From contig JANXAX010000026.1 of the NCBI GenBank assembly GCA_025062175.1, forward strand, positions 1-15,458: a DNA stretch of 15,458 nucleotides. Reading direction: 5' to 3'. The DNA is from Anaerolineae bacterium. Its GTDB lineage: Bacteria; Chloroflexota; Anaerolineae; 4572-78; NAK82. The position numbers and the translations under genes were made by a program. Of this stretch, positions 15,377 to 15,458 are shown piece by piece. Under the pieces are notes generated by a model, which had not been told where the DNA came from, searched no databases, and was given only the letters and a program-made list of their open reading frames with translations. The first letter of the stretch is position 1. Each line of letters begins with the position of its first letter.

Positions 15377-15458
15377 CAAAGTGGCGACGGTTGTGAGCGG
15401 CAATTGTCAGGGAGCGGTTGGCGCCATCTCCTCATGCGCGCGGCTCATTTTTCTCACT

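Larger units (their letters stand above)
15114..15458. other. 345-bp non-coding region at the right edge
   Basis: I see no credible gene here. The small open frame on the minus strand (15435-15244) runs through the nested inverted repeat and has no recognisable protein features. The region holds the possible exporter promoter, a smaller imperfect hairpin at 15261-15283 (GGCCG-CGAC pairing with GTCG-CGGCC, one bulged T), and the nested repeat. The window ends before the next gene to the right is seen. Confidence 0.6.

Noticed and set aside
15244..15435. 63-residue minus-strand open frame at the right edge
   Set aside because: It crosses both arms of the nested inverted repeat and shows no recognisable features.

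Overview
The window carries twelve complete genes, eleven of them on the minus strand. It is a GC-rich (roughly 55-60%) bacterial chromosome segment with no phage, transposase, CRISPR, rRNA or tRNA genes that I can see. I infer a Chloroflexota-like bacterium, perhaps Anaerolineae or Caldilineae. The reasons are an actinobacteria-style FHA/RodA/PBP operon with no actinobacterial neighbours, a MacAB-type exporter with no outer-membrane channel gene, a YbaK gene next to a ProRS-type gene, and two promoters that seem to make leaderless mRNAs. No taxonomic search was possible, so the assignment is weak.

Layout, right to left (mostly the direction of transcription). (1) 15458-15114: a non-coding stretch with nested inverted repeats and a possible promoter. 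(2) 15113-11559: a three-gene exporter operon of membrane-fusion protein with a long repeated coiled coil, MacB/LolD-type ATPase and MacB/FtsX-type permease, with 6-bp gaps. (3) 11537-7114: a five-gene operon of FhaA N-terminal domain protein, membrane-anchored FHA protein, MTA phosphorylase (mtnP), FtsW/RodA glycosyltransferase and class B PBP-like protein. It has tight spacing, stop codons overlapping Shine-Dalgarno sites, and one GTGA overlap. The PBP-like protein has lost all three transpeptidase motifs, while the FtsW/RodA catalytic Asp is present. (4) 6624-7109: the only plus-strand gene, a YbaK/ProX-type Cys-tRNA(Pro) deacylase, apparently leaderless. (5) 6519-4810: a prolyl-tRNA synthetase family protein whose INS editing domain and anticodon-binding domain look intact, but whose class II motifs 2 and 3 and proline-binding loops are ruined. 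(6) 4691-4: a cobalamin-riboswitch operon. It runs from a consensus promoter through a cobalamin aptamer and an intrinsic terminator to a NikA-like metal-binding protein, two NikB/NikC-type permeases and a SAM methyltransferase. No ATPase for the importer is visible before the window ends.

The riboswitch and NikA similarity together point to cobalt (or a cobalt chelate) as the imported substrate. The ProRS-like protein and YbaK can be read together as a tRNA(Pro) proofreading pair. The FHA operon looks like a peptidoglycan elongation or division module in which the transpeptidase partner has become a non-catalytic subunit. The points most worth a second look are the two pseudoenzymes (ProRS-like and PBP-like), the riboswitch/terminator sequence mimicry, and the structured repeats at 2617-2657 and 15289-15376.
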